Shown here: positions 28,571 to 37,807 of the stretch, in pieces
Numbering within the stretch: position 1 is the first letter of the stretch
Layout of the letters: every line of letters begins with the position of its first letter
Source of the DNA: Paracoccaceae bacterium
Lineage (GTDB): Bacteria > Pseudomonadota > Alphaproteobacteria > Rhodobacterales > Rhodobacteraceae
Reading direction: 5' to 3'
Length of the DNA: 64,000 nucleotides
Assembly: GCA_026989055.1 (NCBI GenBank)
Contig: JALSKC010000052.1
Coordinates: 62,001 to 126,000, forward strand
Notes under the pieces: generated by a model
What the model saw: the letters and a program-made list of their open reading frames with translations, nothing else
Told to the model about the DNA's origin: nothing
Databases searched by the model: none
Position numbers and translations under genes: made by a program

Positions 28571-29158
28571 TCAGAGCCGATCCGGCGTCAGCGAGAAACT
28601 GCGCCCGCGGGCGAAATCGGCATCGAGCAGCAGTGCCGAAACGACCTCTTCTCCGTTGCCCGCCCCCTTGTGTTCGAGCAGCGCCAGCGTGCCGTAGTCA
28701 TCGGCCATCGCCTGCAGGATGCCGACCAGAACATGGCCGAACCCCGGGCAGGCCCCGAAGCAGCGCAGCGTCAGCGCGCCGGGGGAGTGCTCGCGCACCT
28801 CGATCTGGGGCAGCCGGAGGTCGGGCACCGCCAGGCGCACCCGATCGGGCAGCTCGTCGAGCGAATGGAGGAATTCATGGAAGCTGTCGCCTCCGAAACG
28901 CAGGATCCGGCGCACCGGCTCCAGGTTCTCATGCGACACGAGATAGGTGCCCAGATCTTCCAGCAGGACATCGCGCGGCTTGTTCAGCAGGGTGCAGGCC
29001 GAATCCAGCGCGCGGAACGTCAGCTCGTCCGGGTAGCATATCATCGCCTCGAAGTCGCGCAGGCCGAGCCCGGCATGGCTGGCCACTTCTTCCCAGACGG
29101 CTTCACCATAAGTGTCACGCATGAAGCATTGCAGCGCGCGATTGATCAGACCGTGCAT
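28571..29158 (-). CDS. H-NOX-like protein lacking heme-binding residues
   Basis: 195 residues from the ATG at 29158 (MHGLINRALQCF), with AAGGGGAT upstream. The fold signature of heme-NO/oxygen-binding proteins is clear over the full length. However, the proximal heme histidine position (LDxLH in soluble guanylate cyclase and bacterial H-NOX) is proline here (LDELPDRV, P104), and the Y-x-S-x-R heme-propionate motif reads C133-F-G135-A-C137. The spacing to the following LPQIE motif agrees with ordinary H-NOX, so this is not an alignment slip. Heme binding in the usual mode is unlikely; another ligand, a metal bound through cysteines, or a purely structural role is possible. It is the first gene of the pair with the diguanylate cyclase. 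Confidence 0.88.
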   Translation of the reverse strand: MHGLINRALQCFMRDTYGEAVWEEVASHAGLGLRDFEAMICYPDELTFRALDSACTLLNKPRDVLLEDLGTYLVSHENLEPVRRILRFGGDSFHEFLHSLDELPDRVRLAVPDLRLPQIEVREHSPGALTLRCFGACPGFGHVLVGILQAMADDYGTLALLEHKGAGNGEEVVSALLLDADFARGRSFSLTPDRL

Positions 29159-29203
29159 CGACCATCCCCTTGCAAGTGCCCCCCGGAGCATAAGGGAGAG
29201 GGT

Positions 29204-29232
29204 TTAACAAAGCGCCAAGAATACCGGTGCAA
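29204..29232 (-). promoter_or_regulatory. Predicted promoter of the H-NOX-like/diguanylate cyclase operon
   Basis: On the minus strand TTGCAC (29232-29227), 17-base spacer, TGTTAA (29209-29204). The predicted start near 29197 leaves a leader of about 40 bases before the ATG at 29158. No FNR-type box was found here. Confidence 0.45.
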
Positions 29233-29319
29233 TTCAAGCGGACGGCACGGGGCCACGCGCCGCCCGCGCCTGCCGTCGCGTCCCGCCACCCGGCGCGGCG
29301 CCGGGCCCGTGAGCGTGTT

Positions 29320-30012
29320 TCAGTACCAGCTCGCCTCGTCCGGGCCGCGGGGGCGCAGCAACTCCTCGACATTGGCCTCCAGCAGCCTGTAGCCGACATT
29401 TCCGTAGAGGATCTGCCGACCGTCGTTCATGTAGAAGGTCGGGCTTCCGCTGATCCCGGCCTTCTGCGCCGCCACGATGTCGCGGTCCAGAGCCGCCGCC
29501 GCGGCACCGGAGCGCAGCTGCTCCTGCAGGGCCCCGGCATCGAATCCGACCGCTCCGGCAACGTCGAACAGAACGTCCCAGCAGGAGATGTCGCGCCCCT
29601 GCTCGAAAAAGGCCCGGCGCAGTGCCCAGGAAAACCGCCGGGCGCTTCCCGCGGCCGGTGCGCCGCCGGCGCGTTCTTCCAGCTCGGCCGCCTTGATCAT
29701 GATGTGCGGCGCGCTCGAGCTGACCGGCCGGGTAACGCTCCAGACATCGGGGCTGACGGTGACGTGATCGAACTGCCCGACCACCTTTTGCACATGAGCG
29801 CCATAGGCGGCGAAACCGCCGCGCTCTTCCCAGGCGGCGCCGATCTTGCCGACGGCATCCGGAAAGACGGAACAGCAGCGCAGCTCGAAATCGACCCGCC
29901 CCCGGTAGCGCTCGATCAGCCTTTCCAGCCGGATATTGGCCACATAGGCCCAGACACACAGTACATCCGAATAATGCTGCACCACCGGCCTGCCTTCGGG
30001 GGTATCGCTCAT
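29320..30012 (-). CDS. DsbA-family thioredoxin-like protein
   Basis: 230 residues with the fold of the DsbA/FrnE/2-hydroxychromene-2-carboxylate isomerase group. The N-terminal strand and loop read VVQHYSDVLCVWAYVANIRL. The active-site position has one cysteine (CVWA) rather than CxxC, so disulfide exchange of the classical sort is not expected. The C-terminal ISGSPTFYMNDGRQILYGNVGY carries the usual cis-proline (SPT). No signal peptide is seen, so it is cytoplasmic. It is downstream of, and in the same direction as, the HAD phosphatase (112-base gap). It may act as a glutathione-dependent isomerase or transferase; the substrate is unknown. Confidence 0.8.
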   Translation of the reverse strand: MSDTPEGRPVVQHYSDVLCVWAYVANIRLERLIERYRGRVDFELRCCSVFPDAVGKIGAAWEERGGFAAYGAHVQKVVGQFDHVTVSPDVWSVTRPVSSSAPHIMIKAAELEERAGGAPAAGSARRFSWALRRAFFEQGRDISCWDVLFDVAGAVGFDAGALQEQLRSGAAAAALDRDIVAAQKAGISGSPTFYMNDGRQILYGNVGYRLLEANVEELLRPRGPDEASWY

Positions 30013-30124
30013 GCGGGGCCTCCTTTCATCTTTTCGTCTCCTCGCGTTCTCGCTGCCGCTCCTGCCGATGCCCGCCTGCCGCGGCATTCTCGCCGACCTC
30101 ACGCACCGGCCGCGCCGCCACCGC

Positions 30125-30865
30125 CTATCCGGGCGCACCGCCGCCCGCCGGAGCCGCCGCGCCGGGCAGTCCGGCCTGCCCGGACAACCAGTCGGGCAGG
30201 CTGCCGATATCCGGCAGCACCGCATCGGCATGCGGCGCCAGCACCTCCGCTCCGGCCGGTCCGCTGAGCACCGCCACCGTCCGCATCCCGGCTGCCCGCC
30301 CGGCGCGCATGTCATGCGGGCTGTCGCCCACCATCGCGATGCTTTCCGGCGTCAGCCCGAGCCGCGCGGCAAAGGCCAGGCACATGCCGGGGCCGGGCTT
30401 GCTGCCGAATCCGCTGTCATGGCCGGCGATGAAGTCGAAACGCCCCGCGACCCCGGCCCGCGCCAGCTGCGCGCGCGCCACCTTCTCGCTGTCGTTCGTC
30501 GCGACTCCGCAGCGCACCCCGCTCCGCGCGAGCCGGTCGAGAAGCCCGGCCAGCGGCAGCTGCTCCACCGCAGCGACCCCGGCTGCGGTCTCCTCCAGCA
30601 GTGCGATCAGCGCCGCCTTGCGCATCGGGGCCAGCAGCGGCAGCGCCGCCGCCGCCACCTGCGGCACATCGCCGGCGACGATGATGCTGCCGGCCCTGAT
30701 GCGCTTCCGGGCCCGGTCGAACCCCCAGGCCTCGGCCAGAGCCCCGGCCAGCGCGGCATCGCCGGCCGAAAGCCGGTCGATCATCCCCGCCACCCAGGGC
30801 GCCCAGCTGCGCTGGAAGTCGAACAGCGTGCCATCCTTGTCGAACAGTATCGCCCGTATCAGCAT
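30125..30865 (-). CDS. HAD-superfamily hydrolase, phosphoglycolate-phosphatase-like
   Basis: 246 residues from the ATG at 30865. All four HAD motifs are present: I, LFDKDGTLFDF (nucleophile D9, D11); II, VATNDS; III, the lysine in GSKPGPG; IV, VGDSPHDMRAG. A helical cap follows motif I. The sequence fits phosphatases acting on small phosphorylated metabolites (Gph-like) rather than haloacid dehalogenases. It is divergent from the reductive dehalogenase gene with only 90 bases between the start codons, so the two could share control. The substrate is not assignable from sequence. Confidence 0.88.
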   Translation of the reverse strand: MLIRAILFDKDGTLFDFQRSWAPWVAGMIDRLSAGDAALAGALAEAWGFDRARKRIRAGSIIVAGDVPQVAAAALPLLAPMRKAALIALLEETAAGVAAVEQLPLAGLLDRLARSGVRCGVATNDSEKVARAQLARAGVAGRFDFIAGHDSGFGSKPGPGMCLAFAARLGLTPESIAMVGDSPHDMRAGRAAGMRTVAVLSGPAGAEVLAPHADAVLPDIGSLPDWLSGQAGLPGAAAPAGGGAPG

Positions 30866-30920
30866 GCCGCCTCGCCCGCCCTGCCGTTTCCGCCTGCCGT
30901 TCTCGCACAATCCGACGGCG

Positions 30921-30949
30921 TTGACATCCCCTTCCCGCCGTGCCCTGCT
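30921..30949 (+). promoter_or_regulatory. Possible rdhA promoter
   Basis: A perfect -35 hexamer TTGACA (30921-30926) in the 90-base divergent region, with a weak -10 candidate (CCTGCT, 30944-30949) 17 bases on. If used, the transcript would begin almost at the chosen rdhA start codon. Confidence 0.3.
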
Positions 30950-30955
30950 GGTTTC

Positions 30956-33900
30956 ATGGCGCGCCTGTTATCCCACGCCAGAAGACCGTTTCATCTGGGC
31001 CCGTTTCCGCTTGAGCGGTTGAAGCGGCGCGCGCAGATGCCCGATCTTGCAGCGCTGGCGCCGGTGCCGGCGCTGTCGTTCCGCCGCCCCGAGGATCCGT
31101 GCTCGATCGTCAACGCCATGCGCGACTACCAGGCGATGCTGGACGCCACCCGCGAGGGGCGCGTCAAGCCCGAGCGCGCCATCATCCCCGACGACCCCGG
31201 GGAACGCGCGCGCCACCTGAAATCCTTCGGTTACTACTGCGACGCCAGCATGGTCGGCATCTGCGCCATCCCCGCGCAGGCCTGGCGCGACCGGCCGCTG
31301 GACAACCCCGACGTGGCGCGGCTGGCCGACAAGATCAACAGCATGCAACCGAAAACCCTGGCCGCCGGGATCGACGTGATCATGGCCGGGCTGCGCGAGG
31401 CGCTGGCCGATGCGCCGGCCGACTGCCGCCACCACAGCCACGCGCTGGTGTTCCTGTATGACCACCCGCGCGCGCCGCGCCCCGAAGAGCCGGGCACCGA
31501 CTGGATCCGGGACGCGCTGGCCCATCGTGCCTGCCTGCGCGGGGCCGAAACCGCGGTGGTGCTGGCCAGCTACATCCGTTCGCTGGGACATGAGGCGCGC
31601 GCCCACACGGCCGCCGCCAGCGACGTGCACCTGGAGCGGCTGGCGGTGGCGGCGGGTCTGGCGACCATTCGCGACGGCGCCGCGCACAACCCTTTCGTGG
31701 GGACCGCCTTCGGCCTGGCGGTGGTGACCACCACGCTGGAAATGGCCGCCGACCGCCCGCTGGCCGACCATGCCCGCCCGCCGGCAAGCTGGCGCACCGG
31801 GCTGGGCCGGCACGCGAAGACCGCGCGCAACCGCGACCCCTTCGCGCGGCGCGACTTCGCCCTCGGCCCGCATCCGTTCGAAAAGCTCAGGCGCGTGGAC
31901 GCGCCGACCACCTACATCGACGCGGCCAACGTGGCCCGCGTGCCCAAGCGCGCCAACATGTTCGCCCGCGCCCTGTTCGGAGACCTCGGGCCCAGGGTGC
32001 AGGAGGCCTCGAAGAACGGCAATTACGTGCGCAAGTCCGCCGCCGCCTTTGCCTTTCGCCCGACGCTGGGCGCCTTCGTCCTGCTGCAGGACGGCGATGC
32101 CGCCCCCGCGCCGCATCCCTCGACGCTTGATCCGGCGCGCAACGCCGCCAACATCAAGGCCGCCGCCTATTTCCTGGGCTGCGACGCGGTGGGGCTGAGC
32201 GCCTGCCCCGACTGGGCCTATTACAGCCATGACGCCGCCGGCCAACCCATTGACCCCTATCACGAAAACGCCATCTCCATCATCATCGACCAGGGCCACG
32301 AGACGATGGAGGGCGCCTCTGGCGACGACTGGATCGCCTGTGCGCAGTCGATGCGCGCCTACCTGCGGTTCTCGCTGCTGGGGGGCGTGCTGGGCGAGCA
32401 TATCCGGCGGCTCGGCCATTCGGCGCGGGTGCATTCGGTGATGGATGACGAGGTGCTCAACCCGCCGCTCCTGCTGCTGTCGGGGCTCGGCGAGGTCAGC
32501 CGCATCGGCGAGGTGATCCTGAACCCGTTCCTGGGCCCGCGGCTGAAAAGCGGGGTGATCACCACCGACATGCCGATGACCCACGACCGGCCGATCGACT
32601 TCGGCCTGCAGCGGTTCTGCGAATCCTGCAACAAATGCGCCCGCGAATGCCCCTCGGGTGCGATCACCGCCGGGCCGAAGCGGATGTTCAACGGCTACGA
32701 GATCTGGAAATCCGACAGCCAGAAATGCACCGCCTACCGGGTCTCCCAGCAGGGCGGCGCCATGTGCGGGCGCTGCATGAAGACCTGCCCCTGGAACCTC
32801 GAGGGGCTGTTCGCCGAGGCGCCGTTCCGCTGGGCCGCCTCGAACCTGCCCTTCGCCGCCCGGGCCCTGGCAAGGCTGGACGACCTGGCCGGGCGCGGCG
32901 AAATCAACCCGCGCAAGAAATGGTGGTGGGATATCGAGATGGTCGATGACGGCCCCTATGCCCCGGCCCGCGCCCCGGTCAACGCGCGCGCGCTGCAAAA
33001 GCGGCTGAAGCTGCGCCACGAGGACCAGACGCTGGCGGTCTACCCGGCGCCGCTGGCCCCGCCGCCCTGGCCCTGGCCGTTTCCCATGGACCGCGAGGCC
33101 GGGATCGAGGCCTACAAGGCGATGATCAGCGCCGGGGAACACCGCGCCCGGCGCGCCCGCGGCCTGCCGCCCGAGCATCGCTATACCGCCGACAAGGCCG
33201 CCGCGCCGGTGCTGGCGGTGGTGGTGACAAAGGCCGAAGCGATGACCGACCGGGTGACGAAATACGAATTTTCCCGGCCCGACGGCGCGCCGCTGCCCCC
33301 CTTCGAGCCCGGCGCCCATATCGACGTGGTGGTGGCGCCGGAATTCTTCCGCCAGTATTCGCTGTCGGGCGACCCGGCGGACCGGTCGAAATACCAGATC
33401 GCGGTGCTGCGCGAAGATGACGGGCGCGGCGGCTCGAAACTGATGCACCGCATCTTCACGCCCGGGCGCCGGGTGTTCGTCTCCTGCCCGATCAACCACT
33501 TCCCGCTGGTCGAGGACGCGGCATTCAGCTACCTGATGGGCGGCGGCATCGGCGTCACCCCGATGATCGCCATGGCCCACCGGCTGCACGCGCTGGGGCG
33601 CGATTTCGCGCTGCATTACTCGGCCTCGAAACAGGCCGAGGCCGCGTTTCTGGACGATCTCTCCGGTTTCGGATGGGCGGACCGGGTGCAGCTGCATTTC
33701 TCCGACCGGGGCAGCCGGGCGGACCTGCCCGCGCTGCTGGAATACCGCCCCGGCGCCCATGTCTATACCTGCGGACCCGACCGCTACATGCAGGCGGTGA
33801 TTGCGGCGGCCGAGGCCAACGGCTTTCCCCAAGAGGCGCGGCACCTGGAATATTTCTCGGTCCCCGAGACGCCGGAATACGAAAACCACCCCTTCACGCT

Positions 33901-34153
33901 GCGGCTCGCGCGCTCGGGGCGCGACATCGCGGTGCCCGCCGATCGGGCCGCCACCGAGGCGCTGCTGGCCGCCGGCGTGCATGTGGACGTGAAATGTTCC
34001 GACGGGCTGTGCGGGGTGTGCAGATGCGCGGTGCTGTCGGGCGCGGTCGAGCACCGCGATTTCGTGCTGTCCAGGGCCGAGCGCAGCGGCCACATGATCC
34101 TGTGCCGCTCGCGCGCGGCAGAGCCGCAAGGCGTGATCGAGATCGACCTCTGA
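30956..34153 (+). CDS. rdhA: Self-sufficient reductive dehalogenase (RdhA fused to flavin/2Fe-2S reductase)
   Basis: 1065 residues. Residues 1 to about 540 form a cobalamin-binding reductive dehalogenase core; its first half is a degenerate repeat of the second (HLGPFPLERLKR near residue 15 matches ALGPHPFEKLRR near 305). Two ferredoxin-type [4Fe-4S] motifs follow: C555, C558, C561, C565 and C591, C604, C607, C611. From about residue 740 comes a ferredoxin-reductase-like part with a flavin motif (RQYSLSGDP) and a nucleotide motif (GGGIGVTPM), then a C-terminal [2Fe-2S] domain (C1014, C1019, C1022, C1050). Y422/Y423 (WAYYSH) fall where NpRdhA of Nitratireductor has its proton-donor tyrosine, judged by numbering. 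There is no Tat signal and no rdhB anchor gene, so it is soluble and NAD(P)H-driven, like NpRdhA and BhbA, which remove halogen from halogenated phenolics. The start at 30956 is chosen because it includes the repeated N-terminal motif; its ribosome site is weak and an ATG at 31037 is possible. Confidence 0.92.
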   Translation: MARLLSHARRPFHLGPFPLERLKRRAQMPDLAALAPVPALSFRRPEDPCSIVNAMRDYQAMLDATREGRVKPERAIIPDDPGERARHLKSFGYYCDASMVGICAIPAQAWRDRPLDNPDVARLADKINSMQPKTLAAGIDVIMAGLREALADAPADCRHHSHALVFLYDHPRAPRPEEPGTDWIRDALAHRACLRGAETAVVLASYIRSLGHEARAHTAAASDVHLERLAVAAGLATIRDGAAHNPFVGTAFGLAVVTTTLEMAADRPLADHARPPASWRTGLGRHAKTARNRDPFARRDFALGPHPFEKLRRVDAPTTYIDAANVARVPKRANMFARALFGDLGPRVQEASKNGNYVRKSAAAFAFRPTLGAFVLLQDGDAAPAPHPSTLDPARNAANIKAAAYFLGCDAVGLSACPDWAYYSHDAAGQPIDPYHENAISIIIDQGHETMEGASGDDWIACAQSMRAYLRFSLLGGVLGEHIRRLGHSARVHSVMDDEVLNPPLLLLSGLGEVSRIGEVILNPFLGPRLKSGVITTDMPMTHDRPIDFGLQRFCESCNKCARECPSGAITAGPKRMFNGYEIWKSDSQKCTAYRVSQQGGAMCGRCMKTCPWNLEGLFAEAPFRWAASNLPFAARALARLDDLAGRGEINPRKKWWWDIEMVDDGPYAPARAPVNARALQKRLKLRHEDQTLAVYPAPLAPPPWPWPFPMDREAGIEAYKAMISAGEHRARRARGLPPEHRYTADKAAAPVLAVVVTKAEAMTDRVTKYEFSRPDGAPLPPFEPGAHIDVVVAPEFFRQYSLSGDPADRSKYQIAVLREDDGRGGSKLMHRIFTPGRRVFVSCPINHFPLVEDAAFSYLMGGGIGVTPMIAMAHRLHALGRDFALHYSASKQAEAAFLDDLSGFGWADRVQLHFSDRGSRADLPALLEYRPGAHVYTCGPDRYMQAVIAAAEANGFPQEARHLEYFSVPETPEYENHPFTLRLARSGRDIAVPADRAATEALLAAGVHVDVKCSDGLCGVCRCAVLSGAVEHRDFVLSRAERSGHMILCRSRAAEPQGVIEIDL

Positions 34154-34214
34154 ACCGCTTCGGCCCCGCCCCTCCGCCCGGCCCGGGCCGTAGCGGCGCA
34201 TCTGCCTTGCCGGC

Positions 34215-34508
34215 TCAGGTCCAGTTGACCTGCTCTCCGCCCGGCAGCCGCCCGCGGGCCTGCATCGGGGCCTCGCAAGCCAGCCCCCTGGCGGCACAGA
34301 AGCGGCGCACCCGGGCCTCCTCCATCAGCAGGAAATCGAGGACCGCGGCCAGGAACTCGGGCTCCTGCGCCCGGGCGGGGACATCCTGCAGCGCGGCCCC
34401 GCTCGCCCCCAGAAAGGCCCCCAGAAGCTCTTCCTCCGCCAGCCAGCCCAGCGCCTGCAGGGCGATCGTTTCGGCCGTTTCCTGCCGCATCCCTCCCGCA
34501 CCGATCAT
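34215..34508 (-). CDS. DUF3572 family protein
   Basis: 97 residues, helical and acidic, with the family pattern ALGWLAEEELLGAFLGASG and EPEFLAAVLDFLLMEEARV. DUF3572 proteins are small alphaproteobacterial proteins of unknown function commonly found beside divK-pleD genes; here it is divergent from a PleD-like gene, with 77 bases between the starts. An ATG at 34490 is an alternative start. It is convergent with rdhA, whose stop is 61 bases away across a GC-rich region. Confidence 0.82.
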   Translation of the reverse strand: MIGAGGMRQETAETIALQALGWLAEEELLGAFLGASGAALQDVPARAQEPEFLAAVLDFLLMEEARVRRFCAARGLACEAPMQARGRLPGGEQVNWT

Positions 34509-34585
34509 CCTGAAACCAAATATTAACCTCTCTCAACGAATAGTCACCGAAACAGGCGCAATGCAATTCAAAACCGAGAGGACAG

Positions 34586-35977
<1,392 letters not shown>

Positions 35978-36105
35978 GGCCGCCCCTCTCCGCGCCCCTC
36001 TCCGAGATTGCCCGCGCGCCGCGGCCTGTCCCCCACGCCAGCTGCGGCCCGGGGCGCGCCGGCACGCCGGGCGGGGCGGATCACCCTTTCGGCCCGATCC
36101 GCCCT

Positions 36106-36690
36106 TCAGCCCCCACCGGGCCTTCCGCCCGGCGTGGCACCACCGGAACGGCCGCGCAGCAGCTGCTCCAGCCTCCGGGCATAGGCGGCCCGTGCCTGCG
36201 GGTCCATCGTTTCGACATGCTCCAGCAGAAGGCGGCGGGCGGTGCGATGACGTTCGCTCACGAGCGCATCCACCCCGGCCAGGGCCTCGCGCAGGCGCCC
36301 CATGTCGAAGGGCTCGTCCCGCAGAGCGGCCAGCACTTCCCGAAGCTGCCCGCGCAACGCCCGGCGGTTGGCCGCCAGCTCCTGCCTCCGCTGTTCGGCC
36401 GCCCGTGCCAGCCGGCGCTGGTCGGGCGGCGGCAGGGCGCGCGCGAAAAGGCCGTAGCCGAACTCGCGCAGCGGCATCTCCCGCACCGCTTCGGCCGCCC
36501 TTCCCGGAGCCGCTTCTCCGGCCGCGCCCCCGGAAGAAAGCTGGCGCAGGAAGATGCCGGCCACGATCCCCGCCACCAGGAGATTCGCCGCCAGCGAAAC
36601 CGCCAGCAGGGCCCGGATCCTCCCTCCTCCGTGCCCCGGGGACGGCCCTGCGCCCGGGGGCGGGCCTGCGGAAGATTCCCTCTGCGTCAT
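36106..36690 (-). CDS. CpxP/periplasmic metal-sensor-like membrane-anchored protein
   Basis: 194 residues from the ATG at 36690. One N-terminal helix (RALLAVSLAANLLVAGIVAG, residues 26-45) anchors a long helical extracytoplasmic domain with LPPPDQRRLARAAEQRRQEL and RRLLLEHVETMDPQARAAY, the pattern of the periplasmic heavy-metal sensor/CpxP-like group. It is the last gene of the ECF sigma cluster, 2 bases after the putative anti-sigma gene. It probably senses or buffers an envelope signal for the sigma/anti-sigma pair; which metal or stress is involved cannot be told. Confidence 0.75.
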   Translation of the reverse strand: MTQRESSAGPPPGAGPSPGHGGGRIRALLAVSLAANLLVAGIVAGIFLRQLSSGGAAGEAAPGRAAEAVREMPLREFGYGLFARALPPPDQRRLARAAEQRRQELAANRRALRGQLREVLAALRDEPFDMGRLREALAGVDALVSERHRTARRLLLEHVETMDPQARAAYARRLEQLLRGRSGGATPGGRPGGG

Positions 36691-36692
36691 GG

Positions 36693-37109
36693 CTACCCCT
36701 CTTCGCGCCCTTCCTCCAGAATGCCCTCGAAGACGCCCTCGAATGACAGCATGAATTCTCCCGGATCGAAACCGCCTTCGTTCCCGGGCCGGGCGCCGGC
36801 CAGCCGCTCCACGGCCTGCGGCGGCGCGTAGCCGAGCCACAAGCCGACCAGAGCCGCCGCCGACAGCCCGGCCAGCGCCGGCCAGCCGCCAAGCGCGGTC
36901 AGCCAGCCGGCGCAGGCGGCCAGCCTCCGGGGCCGTGCCGCAGGAGCCGGAGCGGGCGCAGGCCGGCCACCGGCCGCGGCATCGGCAAGAGCTCCGGCAT
37001 CGGCCAGGACCCGCTCCAGAAGCCCCTCCGGCAGGGGCGGGGGATGGCGCGCCGCCTCCGCCAGCAGCTTTTCGAGTTCCTCGTCGTTCAGACGCCTGCT
37101 GTCAGCCAT
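36693..37109 (-). CDS. Putative anti-sigma factor (single-pass membrane protein)
   Basis: 138 residues from the ATG at 37109 (MADSRRLNDEELEKLL); an ATG at 37115 is also possible. It overlaps the end of the ECF sigma gene by 8 bases. The N-terminal acidic helical segment could bind the sigma factor. A proline/alanine linker and one membrane helix (LAGLSAAALVGLWLGY) follow, then a short acidic tail. No zinc-binding anti-sigma motif (HxxxCxxC) is present. The role is inferred from position and topology. Confidence 0.65.
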   Translation of the reverse strand: MADSRRLNDEELEKLLAEAARHPPPLPEGLLERVLADAGALADAAAGGRPAPAPAPAARPRRLAACAGWLTALGGWPALAGLSAAALVGLWLGYAPPQAVERLAGARPGNEGGFDPGEFMLSFEGVFEGILEEGREEG

Positions 37110-37686
37110 CACCATACCCCAGTTCTTCCCGCCGGCCGGCGAGAGCCTTCGCCAGCGCCCGCTTCCCCCGCGCGTTGAGGCTTTCCACCGCCTCCACGCT
37201 GACTTCCATCACCGCCGCGATCTCGGGGTTGGAAAGCCCCTCCACATGTCGCAGCACGACCGCCTGGCGCTGGCGCGCGGGCAGGCGCATCAGCGCCTCC
37301 TGCAACGCCGCCACCCGCTGGGCCCGCACCAGGCCATCCTCGGCGCTGGCCGCATCATCGGCCGGTTCCGCGATACTGTCGAGCCCGACCCCGCGCCGGC
37401 GGCGCAGCCGGTCGGTGCACAAGTTGGCAACCACCCGATACAGCCAGGTGCTCACCTTCGCCTCGCCCTGCCGCCACGCGGGTGCGATCTTCCAGAGCCG
37501 CAGCATCGCCTCCTGCGCCACGTCCTCCGCCTCGGCCCGGTCGTTCAGCATCCGCATGGCATGGCCGTAAAGACGCGGCAGGAAGCGCTCCGCCAGGATG
37601 CGCGCCGCCACCCGCTCACCGCGTCCATAGGCCGCAAGCAACGCATCGTCGGGCTGATCCGCAAGGGAATCGAGAGGCATCGGCAT
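37102..37686 (-). CDS. ECF-subfamily RNA polymerase sigma factor
   Basis: 194 residues. Region 2 is evident in GHAMRMLNDRAEAEDVAQEA and MLRLWKIAPAWR, ending with STWLYRVVANLCTDRLRRRR. Region 4 is RLPARQRQAVVLRHVEGLSN followed by a helix-turn-helix (IAAVMEVSVEAVESL). It directs RNA polymerase to a small regulon, presumably including its own cluster. In-frame ATGs at 37686 and 37680 are both plausible starts. It is flanked by an EF-hand protein gene upstream and the putative anti-sigma and CpxP-like genes downstream, all in one direction. Confidence 0.92.
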   Translation of the reverse strand: MPMPLDSLADQPDDALLAAYGRGERVAARILAERFLPRLYGHAMRMLNDRAEAEDVAQEAMLRLWKIAPAWRQGEAKVSTWLYRVVANLCTDRLRRRRGVGLDSIAEPADDAASAEDGLVRAQRVAALQEALMRLPARQRQAVVLRHVEGLSNPEIAAVMEVSVEAVESLNARGKRALAKALAGRREELGYGDG

Positions 37687-37807
37687 GACCCGACGGGCTA
37701 TCGGAAAACCGCAACGCGGGCAAATTCCCCCACCCTCGCCAGGCCCGGGAGCGGCGCCTTTCCGTCATCGCCCGCCCGGCGGGAATCGGCACCCCGGCTT
37801 CCGGCAC

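Noticed and set aside
30011-30955. N-terminal extension of the dehalogenase reading frame back to 30011
   Set aside because: It runs antisense to the complete HAD phosphatase gene, is basic low-complexity sequence, and the RdhA-like sequence begins only after 30956.
30968-34297. A 1109-codon minus-strand frame opposite the reductive dehalogenase
   Set aside because: It mirrors a strongly supported gene and has shadow-type composition with no recognisable motif.
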